From: Riptortus pedestris
Lineage: Eukaryota; Arthropoda; Insecta; Hemiptera; Alydidae
Length of the DNA: 64,000 bases
Assembly (NCBI GenBank): GCA_019009955.1
Contig: CM032230.1
Location: forward strand, 130,805,501-130,869,500
Direction of reading: 5' to 3'
This document shows positions 21,727 through 43,029 of the stretch, one piece after another; position 1 is the first letter of the stretch; every line of letters starts with the position of its first letter. The translations under genes were made by a program, and so were the position numbers. The notes below the pieces were generated by a model, which did not search any database, had not been told where the DNA came from, and saw only the letters and a list, made by a program, of their open reading frames with translations.

Positions 21727-22244
21727 AAAATGACTTTCCAAGTCTCATAATCTTAAGTTCTATAGGACCAATAATCTTTAGTTCAAATACAATTCATGAT
21801 TTCGCAAGACAGGACAAAATGTTTCCTCGTCCTTTTTTATAAGACTGATTAGATTTCTCATATTGTGGATCGAGTAGTGACTGAGAAGTAGGAATGACAT
21901 ACGTCACGCTTTATTTAATTTCTCTGCACAAGACTTGTTTCAAAGGTAATTTTGTTGACTACAACCTTTTTTGTCGCAATATTTTTCAATAAAATGTAAC
22001 GTTTCAGAAATAAAGATTTGTCCATATTACGACTAAAGAATGGGTCAAATTGAAACATTCGCCTATAAAAATTCGTTTTAGAATTTGATTATCTACAAGA
22101 ATCCTCCATAAAAAGTAGAGCATTTCATTGGAAATTCCAAAGGTATTTATTGTCTCTGGAGAACGCTAGGAGGTTGAATATGGACTGAAAAGATTCTTCA
22201 GGGGTCAATATTAGTACATACTAAGTCTCTTCCTTTTGTTAATA
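21727..22244. other. Duplicated noncoding block, later part
   Basis: Matches about 44850-45570. Its end (about 22010-22220) also has an inverted, diverged copy at 24072-24300. Confidence 0.55.
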
Positions 22245-22468
<224 letters not shown>

Positions 22469-22497
22469 TATATATATATATAATTATATATTATATA

Positions 22498-22559
<62 letters not shown>
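22469..22559. repeat. (TA)n-rich stretch between foldbacks
   Basis: Almost only TA units with a few AATT interruptions. Confidence 0.85.
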
Positions 22560-22563
<4 letters not shown>

Positions 22564-23921
22564 TGGCACACGAAGTCTCAGACATTTATTAAAACAATCG
22601 GCGATTTTAAGGGGGGGGGGTGGCAGGGGAAGTTGGGACACCCTGTGTAATCTATATATAAAATTGTAACCTCTGTCTGTACATTGATTTTTTTCGCAAA
22701 ATTTCACGATAACTTCGTTTCACATGTGATAGACACCATAACTGCATTTTGTTTCTTTCGTGTCTGTTTGTTTGTTACCTTTTCACGCATAAACGGCTGA
22801 ACCGAAGTTTATGAAACTTGGTATATTACTACTAACCCAACTTAGACTTTAGGCTATGTTAATATTCTCTGAGACGAACAGGAGTGGGAGTTATAAGGGA
22901 GGCCTGAAATTAAAAATAGCGATATTTCGTTTCCTATTGCATTTTCGGCAATTATGCACATAACAAAAGTTGTTTATTTTGTTATTTGGAGTAACCTTTG
23001 TCATATACACTTTTGTCGCATACCTAAGTATAAATGAGTTATATGTTAAAAACTACTGCGGAAGTCAATAATTATATTTGCCACAAAAAACTCAACTGAA
23101 CTAATCAAACTCGGTATGTGAATTAGCACTAACGCGTTCCTTATAATAAGCCATACTAACATTTCTAGGGACGGGCAGGAGTGGGGGTTATAAGGGAGGC
23201 CTGAAATTAAATATAGTGATATTTCGTTTCCTCTTGGGGTTTCGGCAAATATGCACATAACAAAAGTTGTTTATTTTGTTATTTAGAGAAACTTTTGTTA
23301 TAAACACTTTCGTCGTATACCGAAACATAAAGGCGTTATACGCTAAAAATTATAGCGGGAGTCAACAATTTTATTTGGCACAAAAGACAACCGAACTAAA
23401 TAAAACACTCGGTATGTGTATTAGCACTAACGCCTTCCTTATAATAAGCCATACTAACATTTCTAGGGACGGGCAGGAGTGGGGGTTATAAGAGAGGCCT
23501 GAAATTAAAAATAGTGATATTTTGTTTCCTATTGGGGTTTCGGCAAATATGCACCTAACAAAAGTTGTTTATTTTGTTATTTAGAGAAATTTGCTCAACA
23601 ATTCGTTTCAATATAACTACCAGGTACCTCACCTGGAAAAATTAATTCAAATTATAATATATTATTATAATATTTTGTCCTTAATGATTGAAATCTATGC
23701 ATAATGCACAGGAAACGGGAAATATAACAATACGGAGGACAGTGAAGTCTTACATAAAAAATTAATTTTATTATTAACAAATCCACAGAAACGACGGGTA
23801 TTAACCCTAAACACTGGGAAGGGTAAATGTCAATATATTGTGCAAAGTAAACCCTTGCCAAAAAAATACCATCACCATCCAGCCTCAATTGAATTCCCAG
23901 GCGAAGCCGGGTATCTGCTAA

Positions 23922-23980
<59 letters not shown>

Positions 23981-24069
23981 CACAAGATGTCCCAACGTCC
24001 CCTGCCACCCCCCCCCCCTTAACATCGCCAATTGTTTTAATAAATGCCTGAGCCTTGGTGTGCCATAAT
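22560..24069. mobile_element. Second foldback element, split by a Helitron
   Basis: Arms of about 92 bp at 22560-22650 and 23978-24069 are inverted repeats with some mismatches, including G-/C-runs of about ten. Their natural centre is (TA)n (23923-23977). The Helitron 22651-23921 separates the left arm from the TA core. Without it the element would be about 240 bp. Confidence 0.8.
22651..23921 (+). mobile_element. Complete short nonautonomous Helitron, 1271 bp
   Basis: Begins TCTATATATAAAATTG, a typical Helitron 5' end, with A before it. It ends with a hairpin at 23896-23911 (CCCAG...CCGGG around GCGAAG) and CTAA at 23918-23921, followed by T. It carries about three ~300-bp internal direct repeats (compare 22850, 23150 and 23450). 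It has no Rep/helicase coding region, so it needs a partner element. Insertion between A and T in the TA core of a foldback fits Helitron behaviour. Confidence 0.85.
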
Positions 24070-24071
24070 AG

Positions 24072-24540
24072 TGACCACTGAAGAATCCTTTAGTCCATAT
24101 TCAACTTCGTAACATTCTCTAGTACTTGTCCAGAGACCCTAACTTTGGAAGCCATACTTTTTATGATGGATTCTTGTAGAAAATGAAATTCTAAAACCAG
24201 TTTATATAGTTGAATTTTTCGATTTGACTCATCCTTTAGCCGTAAAATGCACAAATCTTTATTTCATAAACGGCACGTTTTATTGAAAAATGCTGCGATT
24301 TTTCAATAAAATGCTGCGACATAAAAGTTTTAGCAAAAAAAATTATTGTTGAAACAAGTCTAAGGGAAAAGGAATGATTTCTGAAATAAAAAATAATTCT
24401 AAGAGTGTTTTTGTTATTTTGATGTTTTTTTAATTTAAAATTTTTTTGGGATTCATTCAAGAATATTTTGCGTTATTTCGTTTTAAATACTTTTTTTTTT
24501 TATTTCTTGTTTATTTCAGAATTCATTCATTACCCATAGA
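24072..24540 (-). repeat. Inverted, diverged copy of the 22.0-22.2 kb block
   Basis: The reverse complement matches about 22010-22220 and the longer version at 45230-45560 (shared 'gaagaatcctttagtccatattcaac', 'acaagaatcc', 'cttttccct'-type stretches). It makes a large inverted repeat around the foldback/Helitron cluster. Confidence 0.6.
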
Positions 24541-24720
24541 CTTGTTTCAAAGATAATTTTGTTGGCTACAACTAGGAGGAATAGATTCTGGAAAAAAAAT
24601 GTATTTAAAACCAAATAGCGCAGAAGTATTCTTGATTCAATCTAAAAAGAAAGTTTACTTGCTAATTTATTTTTAACTAATTACGTATTAATTATGCGTA
24701 AGTAAAAACGTGATGCTCTT

Positions 24721-24767
24721 GGGAAATCTGCTTAGTTATCGCAGCTCCTGCGTGGCAGATTTTTATT
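24721..24767 (+). mobile_element. HINE-like 3' end fragment
   Basis: GGGAAATCTGCTTAG, then a mutated hairpin and GTGGCAGATTTTT. Confidence 0.5.
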
Positions 24768-24940
24768 TTTCATAGGGAAACTAAAGGAGCTCTGGAAGAA
24801 GGTTGATGTTTGAGGTTTCTCTTTTTTTGTGAAGATGTCATTCTCCTTGCAATTAAAACAGATTGGGTGAATAATTGAAAATATTATTTTTAAAATTTAA
24901 ATAAACTTTTTTAACATAATTATTATTTATATACATGTAT

Positions 24941-24982
24941 TTATTTGATAACATTTACAATTTTGTATCCTGTGATCATTGC
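24941..24982 (-). pseudogene. Orphan odorant receptor last exon (OR-D remnant)
   Basis: After an acceptor TTTTTTACAG, 42 nt encode AMITGYKIVNVIK and TAA. It is nearly identical to OR-C exon 5 at 52582-52541 (one residue differs). No matching exons 1-4 were found between here and OR-B, so only the tail of a further gene copy survives, with about 0.7 kb of flank (to about 25680) shared with 52590-53450. Confidence 0.75.
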
Positions 24983-24989
24983 CTGTAAA

Positions 24990-25682
24990 AAAGAAAAAGA
25001 TTATTATCTAAAATATCCCATTTGTATAAATATATAAAATTAACATAAAATAAGCAGAAGACTATGTTTATAATGGTTACTATTTCTGGAGGACTCATCT
25101 TGTTATATTCTTGAACTAACAGAATTAACAACAATTTGGCGTTTCAGTAATGCCTGAATCACTAATTTAAAAATGATCACTGTTTAAAAATGTGTGTTGA
25201 ACACCAGTGTTTTTCATTTTCATATTTATGATGGTATTTATGTCCTTTCCTCAATTTTACCATTGTTTTGAAAGCTCAATTCTCTCTATATCTTTTTTCA
25301 TAGTTGGGTAGGGGGTGGGGGTTTTACTTATATAACAATATTCAAATTGATTTTATTTAAGTTGTGATCGGGTATAATAGAATATAATCTTAGATTCTGT
25401 TTAGAAACCAGTTCAATAGCAACTCATAAATTACAGTCCACAAACTACAGAATACGAATATATTTTCACACCAACTCTCAATGAAGACATACTACAGAGG
25501 TTGGTGGTCGGCATTGCATTCAAGGTATTCATACAAAGTTTTCAGGTTGGATATAGTTATAGAGAATGCTCAAAGATTTTTCCAGAATAATATAGAGTAT
25601 TGTATTTTATTTAAAAGAAAGATTTATTTATTTATTTTTAGAAAAATATTACTATTGAATTTAAACCACACTCACATACAAG
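24990..25682. other. Duplicated flank of the orphan exon
   Basis: Matches about 52590-53450 beside OR-C. No gene seen. Confidence 0.5.
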
Positions 25683-26287
25683 AAAAAGCCCGTCACGCAG
25701 GGGCTGCGTAAACTAAGCGGATTTCCCATGTGAATTTTTACAATAGAGAAATTTGCATACTGGTAACACAACACCACCGTGATTAAATACAAACGGTAAT
25801 GAGAAATCATTCAGTTAATTAAAATAAATTTCCAACTGAAACGGCTTCTGAATTGTAAGAATAATTTATATTTTAATAATTCAAATTTTAGTAGTCCAAG
25901 AACTAAAGAAGGGGTTGGGGCGGATGAACAGAACGTATTTGCATAACTCTCACAAAGTAAAGAAGGTAAGGTAAGGTTAGAAACGACAGGTAAGGAAGAA
26001 GCTTCCACCTGAGCCGAGCTGTTACGGAACGGCCGACCTAATCCGAACTTTACCCTACCACATGTCCCACTGACTTCATAAAAATGCAAATATCTCGGTT
26101 AATATTCAAGATAGAGAATAAATGTATATAACAATATGTATAGTAAATTTAATTTGCAATAAGATTGGGTTTATACAATTTTTCGATCCGATACATAATA
26201 ACGGAGATATTTTGAATTTTCGAAAATCCCCCCTCTAAACCCCCCTCCCACTGGTCCGATTTCAGCCCTTAACGAACGTGATAACAG

Positions 26288-26329
<42 letters not shown>

Positions 26330-26471
26330 ACCGTTTTGAACGGACCTCATTAGCAGATTTCCCTTAAGGGAAATCAGCTATTGAGGTCGTACTCAAGACG
26401 CGAGTTTCGAAAAATTTCTTCAAATGTCCATCGATCCTACCCAGGAGATGACGAAAATGAGGTCCGTTCAA

Positions 26472-26539
<68 letters not shown>

Positions 26540-27049
26540 CTGTTAACGCTCTAGCGGTCGCAATTTTTGTTTGATCGTTACCAAACTCGGAATTTAATCG
26601 TTTTATGTAAAAAGGAAGATCAAGTTCGTTAATGGCTGAAATCGGTCCAGTGGGAGGGGGGGGTTAGAGGGGGGATTTTCGGAAAATCGAAATATCTCCG
26701 TTATTATGCGTCGGATCGAAAAATTGTATAGAATCAATCTTATTGCAAATTAAATTTACTATAAATATTGTTGTATACATTTATTCCCTATCTTGAATAT
26801 TAACCGAGATATTTGCATTTTTATTAAATTTGGGCCGATAACGGATTTTTGAATTTTTCGCCAAAACCTAGTTCGGCCCTTTGCCGTAACTGGGCTCTTG
26901 TATGGAGATTTCGCTATTGTATTACTTCACGTGGGAAATCTGCTTAGTTTACGCAGCCCCTGCGTGACGGACTTTTTTCGTCATCTACTTGGTAGGATCG
27001 TTGGACATTTCGAAAATTCCGTCATCTCTTAAGGGAAATCTGCTAAAAC
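25683..27049 (-). mobile_element. HINE-like element split by a younger copy
   Basis: Minus-oriented element: 3' hairpin end at 25683, (TA)n at about 26291-26328, broken at 26351 by the plus-oriented copy 26352-26976. It continues at 26977 with the expected sequence down to the 5' end GGGAAATCTGCT at about 27045. Outside the copies, the same flank near OR-C (about 53430) reads through an A-run without the element. Confidence 0.85.
26352..26976 (+). mobile_element. Reference HINE-like element, about 625 bp
   Basis: The best-delimited member. Order: AGCAGATTTCCC subterminal repeat fused to a 20-bp palindrome; a conserved ~110 bp; (TA)n at 26478-26533; a conserved ~350 bp body with a G-run; the inverted partner GGGAAATCTGCT; the hairpin CGCAGCCCCTGCG; and the end GTGACGGACTTTT. 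It lies inside another copy of itself, interrupting a run of four T with no longer duplication. This is the architecture of Helentron-associated nonautonomous elements (HINE/DINE-1 type). No ORF. The end may be off by a few T. Confidence 0.85.
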
Positions 27050-27059
27050 ATGAGTCTTG

Positions 27060-27625
27060 AATGGCTGTCGAGGTAATCGCTGGATATCCTGCCGGAAGTG
27101 ATGTAGGAGGAACAATATAAGTCGCCAGGCCAACATATAGGTTATGACAATGGCGGAGACCAGTTTGCATATGTGGGTTGTGCTGTTGTCCAAGTTGAGT
27201 TGTGCTTTAATTAGTGTCCTTGTTCCATGTTTTTGTTTACTCTGTTTTAATTACCTTAAATAGAAAGTAATGTGTTTGAAACGTTTATTTAACGAAGAAC
27301 GTTAAAGAGGTGACCCCGACGTGATTACCAAGGAAACTTTCTGTGAGTACGCTATTATTGTATTTAGCATTTCATTATGGACGGAACTGGAGACAGCAAA
27401 CCAGAGGCAGTATCAGCCTTCTCTACAGTCGACAAGATACCACCCTTTTAGAAGAAAGATCCCGAGCTGTGGTTCTGCCAGATTGAAGCCATCTTTAATA
27501 GAGCTAATATAAGTAATTGCCTTACAAAATTTCATACCATATTTAATTTTTTCAAATAAAAAGTGATGTGTTTGAAACGTTTATTTAATTATTTAACCGA
27601 GAACGTAAAGTTCCTTCGTTAAAGT
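27060..27625 (+). mobile_element. Gypsy-type retrotransposon remnant with gag start
   Basis: A segment ending ATGTGTTTGAAACGTTTATTT occurs at 27269-27290 and again at 27551-27580, probably LTR ends. The first is followed by a GTGACCCCGACGTGATT leader. From ATG 27377 the frame gives MDGTGDSKPEAVSAFSTVDK, then IPPF, a stop, and KKDPELWFCQIEAIFNRANI, the conserved beginning of Gypsy gag. Everything after about 60 codons is deleted. Confidence 0.65.
27377..27550 (+). pseudogene. Gypsy gag N-terminal fragment
   Basis: About 57 codons with one in-frame stop (27452-27454) at the place where the family has Trp or Arg after PPF. The PELWFCQIEAIF motif identifies it. Not functional. Confidence 0.65.
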
Positions 27626-27698
27626 ACTATAATTTGTAAAATTAATCTTTTATTTATGTTGTTAAGTACAAAAAAAGGTTTAGCATGCTTTATCAGAG

Positions 27699-27805
27699 TG
27701 AGTCAGCTATTGAGGTCGTACTCATGACGCGATTTTCGAAACATTTCTTTAAATGTCCATCAATCCTACCCAAGAGATGACAAAAATAATGCCCGTTCAA
27801 AATTA

Positions 27806-27871
<66 letters not shown>

Positions 27872-28560
27872 TGTTAACGCTCTAGTGGTCGTAATTTTTG
27901 TTTGATCGTTATAAAACTCGATATTTATTAACCGTTTTATGTAAAAAGACAGATCACGTTCGTTAATGGCTGAAATCGGACCAGAGGGAGGGGGTTTAGA
28001 GAGGGGGATTTTCGAAAATTCGATATATCTCCCTTATTATGCATCGGATCGAAAAATTGTATAGAACCAATCTTAATGCAAATTAAATTTACTATAAATA
28101 TTGGTATATACATTTATTCTCTATATTGAATATTAACCGAGATATTTTGCATTTGTATGAAGTCTGTAGGACATGTGGTCGGGTTTTGTTCGGATTACTT
28201 CGGCCGTTTCCGTAACTGTTCGGCTCAGGTGGAAGCTTCTTCTAACCTTACTTGTCGTTTCTAACCTTACCTTACCTTCGTTACTTTGTGAGATTTATGG
28301 AAATACGTTCTGTTCATCCGACCCCCCCCTTTCTTCTTTAGTTCTTGGACTACTAAAATTTGAGTTATTAAAATATAAATTATTCTTACAATTCAGAAGA
28401 CGTTTCAGTTGGGAATTTATTAAAATTAACTGGAAGATTTTTCATTACCGTTTGTATTTACACACGGTGGTGTTGTCTTACCAGTATGCAGATTTCTCTA
28501 TTGCTAAACTTCACATGGGAAATCTGCTTAGTTTACGCAGCCCCTGCGTGACGGACTTTT
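27699..28560 (+). mobile_element. HINE-like element with long (TA)n
   Basis: 5' end slightly decayed (GAGTCAGCTATTGAGG), (TA)n at about 27810-27868, extended body, intact 3' end (hairpin, GTGACGGACTTTT). With the Gypsy remnant it is part of about 1 kb inserted into a sequence continuous at about 2256-2290 in unit 1. Confidence 0.82.
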
Positions 28561-28689
28561 TATTCTTCAACTCAACACATGAAAACAGAAGCTTCTCTTA
28601 TGAATTTTCAAAACATTTGTTTCCACCTAACCTATATCTTATAATTAGCCAAAGAGATATTAATCAGTCATTATAATATTCACTCCCAA

Positions 28690-29164
28690 ACAATTTAATT
28701 GTATAATATCTAAATATACTTTATATGTCATCTGGAAGTTTTCTTTCCCCGCAATGAGTTCCAAATATTCCTAAAACGCCTCCTAAAGAAACAGCAAATG
28801 AGCAGGTACAGTATCCTGCTCATTTGCTGTTTCTTTTCAGTGGAGGCCATGTAAGTATGACTGGTGTTTTTGGTATTTTAAATAAGGAAGTTTTAGAAAA
28901 TATCTTAAATTCTACAACGTAAATGTGGAGCTGCTGATGATAAGGGTAAGATGATATTCTGTTAATTAATCTAGTGATGAAAGAATCTTATTTATTTGAA
29001 AGAAAAAAAATTGTTTAATACCACGTTAAAATACTATTATACACAATGTAGGAACAATTTAAGTTATTATTGAAAGAGCTAAAGACTGAAATTGTATGAA
29101 TATATTTTTAGAGGCAGCTGATTCTCTAAATTTTGATAAATAATTAATCAATTAGGAGTATGAA
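28690..29164. other. Duplicated noncoding block 3' of OR-B
   Basis: Matches 2270-2700, 47220-47480 and 56580-57000. A short inverted repeat around 28785-28835 ('agcaaatgagcaggtaca' type) is visible. No gene. Confidence 0.5.
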
Positions 29165-29359
29165 TTGTTGAATAAATTCCAAAGAGATTTCTTTGACATT
29201 GGCGCTGTCTTGAGACCAGGTACAGCACTCGTGAGTTTATATAGTTGTGTAGAACCTTTCTTTGATCCATCCACCGGTCTTCCTATTCAGCCTTGTGAGG
29301 TAACTGAGAAACTACACAAAGATAGGAGTAGTTATCTAGTTTATTTAGTTGAAGGTTGA
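29165..29359 (+). other. Conserved exon-like open frame, function unknown
   Basis: An open frame without an ATG start reads ...FDIGAVLRPGTALVSLYS..., then CVEPFFDPSTGLPIQP and CEVTEKLHKDRSSYL. A second copy at 47492-47650 keeps the frame with several amino acid changes. A shorter, shifted copy lies at 57010-57150, and unit 1 has lost it. I do not recognise the family. It may be a captured exon or a transposon coding remnant. Confidence 0.35.
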
Positions 29360-29405
29360 GAAAAATCGCCTAGTTCGGGTGCTCCTAAATAAATGGTGAA
29401 ATATT
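29338..29405 (+). repeat. LINE 3' tail fragment
   Basis: Same tail as at 3118-3200, ending 'gtgctcctaaataaatggtg'. Confidence 0.4.
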
Positions 29406-29714
29406 TATTCAAAAATTTTACAAAGTTATACTTACTATTAAGTAACTTTTAACCTGTCATCACATCTTTAGTGTATTAGAGCTACATAAATATATGTTTC
29501 ATTAGAATAAATCTCTTAAGAGAATTTTTTTTTAAACAAGGAATAATTGGTATTTTCTTCTTTTTTTTCATTACTTTTCTATTGTTTATTCTGATAATGT
29601 TTGCTTAAATACAAAATTAGAAATTACAGTACGGAGGGTGTTCATTTATCATAAAAATAATAATACAGTAAAAGTCTTTTCTTTCTTCAATTCAGAGGTT
29701 TGTATTTAACTCCT

Positions 29715-40753
<11,039 letters not shown>

Positions 40754-40769
40754 AACTTCTGCTTTGGTC

Positions 40770-41999
40770 CTGTAAAAAAAAATAGAAAAATGTTTTGAGT
40801 GTTAATCTTACACTGATTATCAAAGAGAAAAAAAACTCATCACAATACTTAGTAAGTAATAATAATATAACCTGATAAAACATTCTACCCATCACTCCAA
40901 ACTCGAGAACTCGGTGTATTTCATTTTTATTTACCACATTCGTTAATTATATATTTGCAACATAATATCTACAACCTTAGGTGTATAAGTAAAACCGGAA
41001 TTTAAATTTTTTTGAGAGTAGTAAAGTATAGAGGCCTATGGGAGTTCAAAAATAAATTGTAAATACATTCGTTTCATTGGGAAATAATTTATTATATCTT
41101 TTGATAAACTAGAAGTCCTCTGCATAAAGTAAAGATATTTCCCAAGTTCTGGAAATTCGGTTTTCAATTTCTCCTCTGATAAAAACCTTTGTAACGAGAA
41201 CTTAAAATTTCAGTTAGACATGAAATGATTATTGATACAAGTTATAAGTAAAATTCCCGTGAGAAAGAGAGGGGCTTAACTGAAGGAAGAAAACAATAGA
41301 AAATACAAATATCTTCGGTTATTATTTGAATTATAGAAACTGGGGCTATTATTATTTAATTTTATTCAAATTAAATTAATATGACATGCCTAGGGGAGGG
41401 AGTTTACTGAATGCTGAAATCTAAAAAACATTTTATTTTAGTCATTAATGGACAAAGGTGATTTGCCCTTTCAAAACTTGTACAAAGTCGAATAACTAAA
41501 GTAAAATAGATAACAACAAGTAACAATAACAAACACCAGAAAAAAACAATGACAAATAACAAAAGTGAAAAAGATAAACATTTTATATGCATAATAAACA
41601 TTAAAAAAAATCTTAATGAGCACAGTGAATGGCTGAAAATGGCACTTTTTGCTAATAATTGACGTAGTTTCCCCCTTCAGGGTAAACAGATACATGTGTA
41701 CAAACGCATATAGTACAATTAATGCATATAACATGAGATCCTGTTGCACACCACAGACTTAATTTGTATGTTAAATTTTGTCGTATATTTGCATTTTGTG
41801 TAGGTATGAGAATATGTCAAAAGTTCTTGAAAGTCGTAGGGGAATTTCTGGTGTTGTCGTTTACGGCATTCTGTTAGTATATGTCTTATTGAACTGTCTT
41901 TATGTACTACATCGATTTGTTGCTTTTTTAGCCTCGAGTCTGGAGTCTCATTTAGTCCTTAGTTTTCGTGTCCTGGAAACCAGTAAAATGAGCAACCAG

Positions 42000-42002
<3 letters not shown>
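40770..42002. other. Spacer upstream of OR-B
   Basis: Matches 14921-15130 and 17468-18000. It lacks the Gypsy element and so serves as the empty site. About 41430-41990 is AT-rich and without recognisable genes. An unseen promoter and first exon of OR-B should be here. Confidence 0.5.

Positions 42003-42041
<39 letters not shown>
42003..42041. repeat. (TA)n microsatellite
   Basis: Counterpart of 18198-18247, shorter, with one G. Confidence 0.88.
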
Positions 42042-42113
42042 ATTCTAAATGAGCTACAAATTTTCTATTTGGTTTTACGTTCTAAGGGGATGGGAGGGTA
42101 CTTCAAATTCTAT

Positions 42114-42536
42114 TAACGTCCTTCAAGAAGGGGCTGCGCAAACTAACCAGATTTTCACATGTGCTGGTTTCAGAAACTATTAATCTCATTCGCTATTTCT
42201 AAAATCCGAAGTGCAGAAGTGAGGGCTTACTGAAGGCCGTGTATAAGAAAGTACTTATAACTCTCTTAATATTTAAATCGAGAAAAAATGTATAGGTACA
42301 TCAATAATTGTAGACCATCAAAAGTCTAACAAGGTGGGGGTGTATTACATTTTTCGATACGACTCATAATAACGGAAATATTATGCAATTTCGAACTTAC
42401 AGTAACTGACATATATGTAAATGGACCTTATTTTCATTATTTCCTTGGTAGGATCGATGGACACTTGAAGAGATTTTTAAAAAATCGAGTCATGAATACA
42501 ACTTCAATAGCAGGGAAATCTGCTAAAATTAGCCTG
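42114..42536 (-). mobile_element. HINE-like element, old copy
   Basis: Counterpart of 18311-18774, with an aligned hairpin remnant and GGGAAATCTGCT 5' end. Confidence 0.65.
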
Positions 42537-42619
42537 CCTAAAAATCTTTCTGTACTATCTCGATAACTGAGTTCTCTTGCAGAAAAACCTGCTAAAATAA
42601 ATATAAGTAGAAGAGTGTT

Positions 42620-43020
42620 AATAGTTAACAAATTAAGCTGCCCTCTTTCTGAGGATACCTGTATGGTCAGCCTCCTAATCTGCCAGTTTTGGTAATATTA
42701 TTATTATTTCTTATTTTATTTTGTATATATTGTATATGGGAATTTGGATAATTGAATGGAGGAAATTTGAGAGGTACCTCAGGTGAGATTTCAGCTTAAT
42801 ATTTGAGCTTTATTTTTTATATAAATGATGGTTTACAATTTTTATAGATGATTTTAGGATAAGGGTGGACAAGTCCTTCAGGTCATCTTTGGTCAGCCCA
42901 TATTCAATTAACGTCTTGACGGTTTTTTGATGCAGGACTCCTCTTGAACCAAACAGAAGCCCCATAACTGTCCAGTCTTGGATGTGGTATTTTTCAGAGA
43001 AATACAGGCAACATGGCAAC
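42620..43020 (-). pseudogene. Possible LINE C-terminal fragment
   Basis: On the minus strand from about 43020 to 42810 the frame reads YFSEKYHIQDWTVMGLLFGS, then RGVLHQKTVKTLIEYGLTKD and DLKDLSTLILKSSIKIVNHH. This resembles the extreme C-terminus of some non-LTR reverse transcriptases (the ...VxxLxxGxxGxxxxxxxxxL... region after the endonuclease). AT-rich sequence follows to 42620. Unit 1 carries a palindrome at the same place instead. Confidence 0.4.
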
Positions 43021-43029
43021 AGTGTATAT

